From contig NHTQ01000005.1 of the NCBI GenBank assembly GCA_002166865.1, positions 186,001 through 250,000 of the forward strand: a stretch of DNA of 64,000 nucleotides, written 5' to 3'. The notes below the pieces were generated by a model, which was given only the letters and a program-made list of their open reading frames with translations, was not told where the DNA came from and did no database searches. The position numbers and the translations under genes are program-made. Origin of the DNA: Rhodobacteraceae bacterium WFHF2C18 (GTDB lineage Bacteria > Pseudomonadota > Alphaproteobacteria > Rhodobacterales > Rhodobacteraceae). Positions 60,067 to 64,000 of this stretch are shown here, piece after piece (positions within the stretch are counted from its first letter, which is position 1; each line of letters opens with the position of its first letter).

Positions 60067-61418
60067 TTGGTGCCCGGCGTTCCGTCGAACTTCTTGTCCA
60101 GGTCTGACCAGCAGTCGATGTAGTCGTCCTGCAGCGGCGCCTCGTTCGCGGCGAAGGCGGTCAGGTGCTGCGGGAAGCGGGTCTCGAACATGAAGGACAT
60201 GGTGTTGTCCAGCTTTTCCGGTTTCAGATCGGCGTTGGAGGCCCCCTCGAAGGCGTCGCGGTCGGGTCCGTGCGGCAGCATCATGTTGTGCAGGCTCATG
60301 CCGCCGGGTACGAAGCCCTCGGGCTTGGCGTCGTACTGGCCGTAGATGTTGCCCATCAGCTCGGACATGATGTTCTTGTGGTACCAGGGCGGGCGGAAGG
60401 TGTCCTCGGCCACCATCCAGCGCTCGCGGAAGAGCACGAAGTCGATGTTGGCCGTGCCCGGCACGCCCGAGGGGGCGGTGAGCACGGTGAAGATCGACGG
60501 ATCGGGGTGATCGAAGAGGATCGCGCCCACGGGGCAGTAGGTCGTCAGGTCGTACTTGTAGGGCGCGTAGTTGCCGTGCCAGGCCACCACGTCCAGCGGG
60601 CTCTGCCCGATCTCGGTGACGTGGAACTGCCCGCACCACTTGACGGTCAGGGTCGAGGGAACCTCGCGGTCCTCGAAGGCCGCCACCGGCGCCTTGAAGT
60701 CGCGCGGGTTGGCCAGGCAGTTGGCGCCGATCGGCCCGCGGCCGGGCAGTTCGTATTTCTGCCCGTAGTTCTCGCAGACGAAGCCGCGGCAGGGGCCCTC
60801 CAGCACCTCGACCCGGTAGACCAGGCCGCGCGGGATGATGGCGATCTCCTGCGGTTCGATGTCGATGATCCCCAGTTCGGTGGCGAAACGCAGCCGGCCT
60901 TCCTGCGGGACGACCAGCAGCTCGGAATCGGCGGAGAAGAAGTATTCGTCCACCATCGACTCGGTGACCAGGTAGATGTGGCTGGCCATGCCCACCTGGG
61001 TGTTCACGTCGCCGGCGGTGGTCATGGTGCGCATGCCCGTCAGCCAGGTCAGCGCCTGGTCGGAGTGCGGGACCGGATTCCAGCGGTACTGGCCCAGCGA
61101 GATCACGTCGGGATCCACGTTGGGGGCGGACTTCCAGTAGGGCAGGTCGATCTTGGTGTAGCGGTGCGAATGCTTCACCGACGGTCTGATGCGGTAGGTC
61201 CAGGTCCGCTCGGGCGGGTTGGCGGTGAAGGCGGTGCCCGAGAGCTGCTCGCCGTAGAGGCCATAGTTGCACTTCTGCGGCGAGTTCATTCCCTGCGGCA
61301 GGGCGCCGGGCAGCGCCTCGGTTTCGAAGTCGTTGGCCCAGCCGGGCATGTAGCCTTCGTGCGTGCCGACGGGGGTCGTGGCCTGCTTGAGGCCGTGCGT
61401 GGTGCTCTGTTCGTTCAT
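60063..61418 (-). CDS. hmgA: Homogentisate 1,2-dioxygenase
   Basis: The 451-residue iron enzyme opens homogentisate to maleylacetoacetate in tyrosine and phenylalanine breakdown. Landmarks are [20 protein letters not shown], the C-terminal metal region with [18 protein letters not shown], which carries a histidine and glutamate ligand, and [19 protein letters not shown] with the later histidine. It is first of the hmgA-MBL-fahA unit, all overlapped by ATGA, and divergent from a MarR regulator. Confidence 0.96.
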   Translation of the reverse strand: MNEQSTTHGLKQATTPVGTHEGYMPGWANDFETEALPGALPQGMNSPQKCNYGLYGEQLSGTAFTANPPERTWTYRIRPSVKHSHRYTKIDLPYWKSAPNVDPDVISLGQYRWNPVPHSDQALTWLTGMRTMTTAGDVNTQVGMASHIYLVTESMVDEYFFSADSELLVVPQEGRLRFATELGIIDIEPQEIAIIPRGLVYRVEVLEGPCRGFVCENYGQKYELPGRGPIGANCLANPRDFKAPVAAFEDREVPSTLTVKWCGQFHVTEIGQSPLDVVAWHGNYAPYKYDLTTYCPVGAILFDHPDPSIFTVLTAPSGVPGTANIDFVLFRERWMVAEDTFRPPWYHKNIMSELMGNIYGQYDAKPEGFVPGGMSLHNMMLPHGPDRDAFEGASNADLKPEKLDNTMSFMFETRFPQHLTAFAANEAPLQDDYIDCWSDLDKKFDGTPGTK

Positions 61419-61448
61419 GGTGCGTCTCCCTTTGGCGGCGTGCGCTAA

Positions 61449-61466
61449 CAGTTGAATTTGTAACTA
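61449..61466. promoter_or_regulatory. Candidate MarR operator between hmgA and marR
   Basis: An imperfect inverted repeat AGTT-(8)-AACT (61450-61465) in an AT-rich patch lies midway between the two divergent starts, the usual place and size for a MarR-type operator. Symmetry beyond the four-base arms is partial. Confidence 0.45.
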
Positions 61467-61487
61467 ACAAGGGATTAGGTGGGCCCC

Positions 61488-61940
61488 ATGACGCATGATG
61501 ACAATGGCGGGTTCGACCCGCGCGAATTCCTGCCGTATCTGCTGAACCAGGCGGCCGAGGCGAGCAGCCTGGAATTCCAGGCGATCTACAAGGCGCGCTA
61601 CGGGATGCTGCGCACCGAGTGGCGGGTGCTGTTCCACCTGGGTATCTACGGGCGCATGACCGCCAAGGAGATCGCCGACCGCGCCACCATCCACAAGACC
61701 AAGATTTCGCGGGCGGTGCAGAAACTTGCGGGCCGGCGGTTCCTGGTACGCGAGCGTGACCCAGGCGACCGGCGGCGGGAATACCTGGAACTGACGCCGG
61801 CGGGGCGGGCCGCCTATCTGGATCTCAGCGCGGTGGCCAGCGAGTACGAGGCGCGGCTGATGGCCCCCTTCACGGAGGAAGAGGCGCAGCTGCTGCGCAG
61901 GATGCTGCACCGGCTGGCGCAGCGTCCCGCCGAACCCTGA
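61488..61940 (+). CDS. MarR family regulator, probably of the homogentisate operon
   Basis: The 150-residue winged-helix protein shows LRTEWRVLFHLGIYGRMTAK, IHKTKISRAVQKLAGRRFLV (recognition helix) and ERDPGDRRREYLELTPAGRA (wing). Divergent position 69 bp from hmgA and a candidate operator between them indicate a repressor answering homogentisate or another pathway intermediate, as HmgR-type proteins do. The ATG at 61488 was preferred to a GTG nine bases upstream. Confidence 0.9.
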   Translation: MTHDDNGGFDPREFLPYLLNQAAEASSLEFQAIYKARYGMLRTEWRVLFHLGIYGRMTAKEIADRATIHKTKISRAVQKLAGRRFLVRERDPGDRRREYLELTPAGRAAYLDLSAVASEYEARLMAPFTEEEAQLLRRMLHRLAQRPAEP

Positions 61941-61972
61941 GGGTTTACTTCGGTGGCCAGGCCAGTCAGAGA

Positions 61973-62878
61973 ATGGGTATGGACAATCATGTCAAGGGCT
62001 TGGCCATCACGACGCTTGGGGTGCTCTTCGTGGTGCCCGATTCGCTGTTCATCCGCCTGATCGCGGCGGATGCGCCCACGATCATTTTCTTCCGCGGGCT
62101 GGTGTCGGGGACATTGGTGGGGCTGGGCGTGCTGGCGGTGCAGGGCACGCGCGGGTTCCGGGCCTGCCTGAACACCGGCTGGCCGGGGCTGATTTATACC
62201 CTGCTATTTGCCTGCGCTGTGCCCGGCTTCGTGCTGGCCGTGACGCTGACCAGCGTGGCCAACGTGGTCTTCATCATCGCGGCGATGCCCGTTTTCGCGT
62301 CGCTGTTCAGCCGGGTCTTCCTGGGCGAGCCGATCAGCCGGCGGATGGTGCTGACCATGGCCGGGGTTTTTGCCGGCATGGGGATCATCGCCTACGGATC
62401 GGGCGAGACGGCGCATGCCTCGTGGCAGGGCGACCTGGTGGCGCTTGGTGTCGCGGCGGCCTTCGCCGGCGCGATGACATCGGTGCGCAAGGTGCGGGCG
62501 ACCTCGATGATCCCGGCGGTGCCTGTGGCGATGATCGGGACCGCGCTTATCATGTGGCCCTTCGCCGAACCGGCGGCGGCCTTTGCGGCGCAGTGGCCGC
62601 TGTTGCTGGCGCACGGGGCGGTGATGAGCATCTCGACCAGCCTCATGACGCTGGGGCCCCGCTATATCACCTCTGCCGAGGTGGGGCTGCTGATCCTGCT
62701 GGAATCGGTGCTGGCGCCGCTGCTGGTCTGGGCCGTCGTGGGCGAGGACCCGGGCCCCTGGGCCCTGGTGGGCGGCGCGGTGGTGATCGGCGTGCTTTTC
62801 GTGTCCAACCTGGTCCTGCTCTGGCGCCGCCGCCCGCCCCGCACACCGCCGCAACCGCGCGTGGGGCCGGCGCCCTAG
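61973..62878 (+). CDS. EamA/DMT family transporter
   Basis: The 301-residue protein has ten hydrophobic segments in two EamA repeats, starting LAITTLGVLFVVPDSLFIRL and with the second repeat from AAFAGAMTSVRKVRATSMIP. GLLILLESVLAPLLVW and PWALVGGAVVIGVLFVSNLV close the second. It exports or imports a small metabolite; the substrate is unknown. It follows marR by 32 bp and may be transcribed with it. The C-terminal tail is proline-rich. Confidence 0.86.
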   Translation: MGMDNHVKGLAITTLGVLFVVPDSLFIRLIAADAPTIIFFRGLVSGTLVGLGVLAVQGTRGFRACLNTGWPGLIYTLLFACAVPGFVLAVTLTSVANVVFIIAAMPVFASLFSRVFLGEPISRRMVLTMAGVFAGMGIIAYGSGETAHASWQGDLVALGVAAAFAGAMTSVRKVRATSMIPAVPVAMIGTALIMWPFAEPAAAFAAQWPLLLAHGAVMSISTSLMTLGPRYITSAEVGLLILLESVLAPLLVWAVVGEDPGPWALVGGAVVIGVLFVSNLVLLWRRRPPRTPPQPRVGPAP

Positions 62879-62884
62879 GCAGGC

Positions 62885-63694
62885 TCAGAAATCCGCCTGC
62901 ACGCCCGGAAGTTCCAGCGCCTTGACAAGATCGCGCAGCTCCTGCCGGGCGGCCACGTTGGAGATGTTGAGCTGCTTCACGCCAACGTCCCTGAGATCAA
63001 GCAGCGTCAGACCCCGGGGGAAAAGCTCGCGGAAGATCACGCGCTCGGAAAAGCCGGGGGCGGTGCGAAAGCCGATGCGCCTGGCCAGGTTTTCCAGCGC
63101 CTGCCCCATCTTCTGCTTGTTGATCATCTGCTGGGCGCCGAGGCGGTTGCGCACCACGACCCAGTCGATCGGTTTCAGCCCCGCCTGCGCGCGCAACTGT
63201 CGCGCGTTCCAGACCATTTCGGAATAGACCGAGGGGCCCAGGATTGTCTGCCCGTCGTTGTCCACCCGCGCCAGCAGGTCGAAATCCACGAAGCTGTCGT
63301 TGAGGGGCGTGATCAGCGTGTCGGCCAGGCTGTGGGCCACCTGGCTGAGCCGGGTGTGCGAGCCGGGGCAATCGATGACGATGAAATCGGAGTCGGGCTC
63401 GAGCTCGGCCACCGCGGCGGAAAGCCGGCGGTCATAGAGGTTCTCGCCGGGCTTGAGGCTTTCGGGGTCCACTTCCGGCAGATCGTGGAAGTAGGCGCTC
63501 GGCAGGTCCAGCGCGGAGCTTTCGATGTAGCGGCGCCTGTTGTCGGCATAGCGGGCAAAGCTGCGCTGCCGCAGGTCCAGGTCCAGGCCGCTGACCTTGT
63601 GGCCGAGACGGGCAAGCGCCGTGGCGACATGCATGGACACCGTGGATTTGCCAGCCCCGCCCTTTTCGTTGCCGACAACGATGATATGCGCCAT
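62885..63694 (-). CDS. mipZ: Division-plane positioning ATPase MipZ
   Basis: The 269-residue ParA-like ATPase has the deviant Walker A NEKGGAGKSTVSMHVATAL, SGLDLDLRQRSFARYADNR and a Walker B-type FIVIDCPGSHTRLSQVAHSL. MipZ forms bipolar gradients around ParB-bound origins and blocks FtsZ polymerisation except at mid-cell in alphaproteobacteria. It is monocistronic here and convergent with the DMT transporter (six bases apart). Confidence 0.94.
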   Translation of the reverse strand: MAHIIVVGNEKGGAGKSTVSMHVATALARLGHKVSGLDLDLRQRSFARYADNRRRYIESSALDLPSAYFHDLPEVDPESLKPGENLYDRRLSAAVAELEPDSDFIVIDCPGSHTRLSQVAHSLADTLITPLNDSFVDFDLLARVDNDGQTILGPSVYSEMVWNARQLRAQAGLKPIDWVVVRNRLGAQQMINKQKMGQALENLARRIGFRTAPGFSERVIFRELFPRGLTLLDLRDVGVKQLNISNVAARQELRDLVKALELPGVQADF

Positions 63695-63921
63695 GTCCCT
63701 GTCCCCCGGCGTGGTGGGCGGCTGGCCCGCCCCTTTGGAACCACATTATCTGGCATCGGCGGGATTTGAAAGACATAGATGGTGGGTTCCGCCCCGCGAT
63801 GTGGGGGCGACAGGCCCGGTGCGCCGGCCCGCAGAGCCGCCGACGGCGAGACGGCGCCGGAACGAAACGCGCCGCCCCGGGCGGGGCGGCGCGAGGGAAA
63901 GGCGCGCGGGCACGCGGGCGT
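63695..63921. other. Intergenic region between mipZ and rpmE
   Basis: It contains the rpmE terminator at 63869-63892 and the presumed mipZ promoter. No gene was recognised. Confidence 0.5.
63869..63892 (-). terminator. Rho-independent terminator of rpmE
   Basis: A perfect 10-base stem GCGCCGCCCC / GGGGCGGCGC around GGGC, followed on the minus strand by GTTTCGTT. It lies 29 bases behind the rpmE stop. Confidence 0.75.
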
Positions 63922-64000
63922 TCAGAAGCCCAGGCCGGCGTACTTGTTCTTGAATTTCGAGACGCGGCCGCCGGTGTCCATCAGGCGCGAGCTGCCGCCC
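63922..64000 (-). CDS. rpmE: 50S ribosomal protein L31, C-terminal part only
   Basis: The last 25 residues, GGSSRLMDTGGRV followed by SKFKNKYAGLGF, match the end of alphaproteobacterial L31 (about 73 aa). The rest lies beyond the right edge. The stop is at 63922-63924 and a strong terminator follows. Confidence 0.9.
   Translation of the reverse strand, partial: GGSSRLMDTGGRVSKFKNKYAGLGF

Overview
The window reads as a contiguous piece of a high-GC alphaproteobacterial chromosome of the Rhodobacterales (Roseobacter/Rhodobacter type). The assignment rests on close family resemblance of L-malyl-CoA lyase, the division regulator MipZ, a tiny aa3-oxidase subunit IV, a class I lysyl-tRNA synthetase, the long form of SerA, and a DUF2793 virion-fibre gene like those of Rhodobacterales phages and gene transfer agents. 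Almost all of it looks like core genome. No tRNA, rRNA, CRISPR array, transposase or integrase was recognised.

Layout. 1-8.4 kb: partial dgcN, mcl1, pncB, a DUF1989 gene with arfB behind a structured leader, mepA overlapping a transporter, and a thioesterase. 8.5-14 kb: yggT, recQ, yaaA and a hybrid histidine kinase. 14-22 kb: a periplasmic alpha-2-macroglobulin, a glycolipid-binding-like protein and the class A penicillin-binding protein pbpC in one run. 22-29 kb: thiolase, a phosphoesterase, serA and serC divergent from serB, and an asparaginase. 29-36 kb: an IalB-like protein, tsaC/sua5, a DmdC-like acyl-CoA dehydrogenase with an MBL hydrolase, cox subunit IV and glmM. 36-38 kb: three genes resembling phage or GTA fibres. 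38-44.4 kb: ugd and a complete branched-chain-type ABC transporter with a stand-alone Lrp-type sensor domain. 44.5-48.2 kb: L,D-transpeptidase, TerB-like protein, lysK, cytochrome c and a metallopeptidase lipoprotein. 48.3-50 kb: an AT-rich accessory insert at the 3' end of parE. 50-54 kb: parE, glk and an HpaI-type aldolase. 54-62 kb: an aromatic catabolism block (FAD monooxygenase, two MBL proteins, fahA, hmgA, MarR regulator). 62-64 kb: a DMT transporter, mipZ and the end of rpmE.

The most unusual part is 48308-50032. Two unrelated AT-rich genes (one with an AbiU2/HEPN-like signature) sit in tandem behind parE. Each is framed on one side by a copy of the parE 3' end, which supplies a Shine-Dalgarno and a TTG start, and on the other by a GC-rich structured repeat of about 0.2 kb. 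This has the form of a two-cassette array without a visible recombinase. Other non-coding signals are a probable attenuator upstream of arfB with an 18-codon leader peptide, a dispersed family of CCGTACGG hairpins with fixed 8-10-8 geometry directly behind genes, and a second family of GGCCCCGGA hairpins, tandem fourfold at 53.9-54.1 kb.
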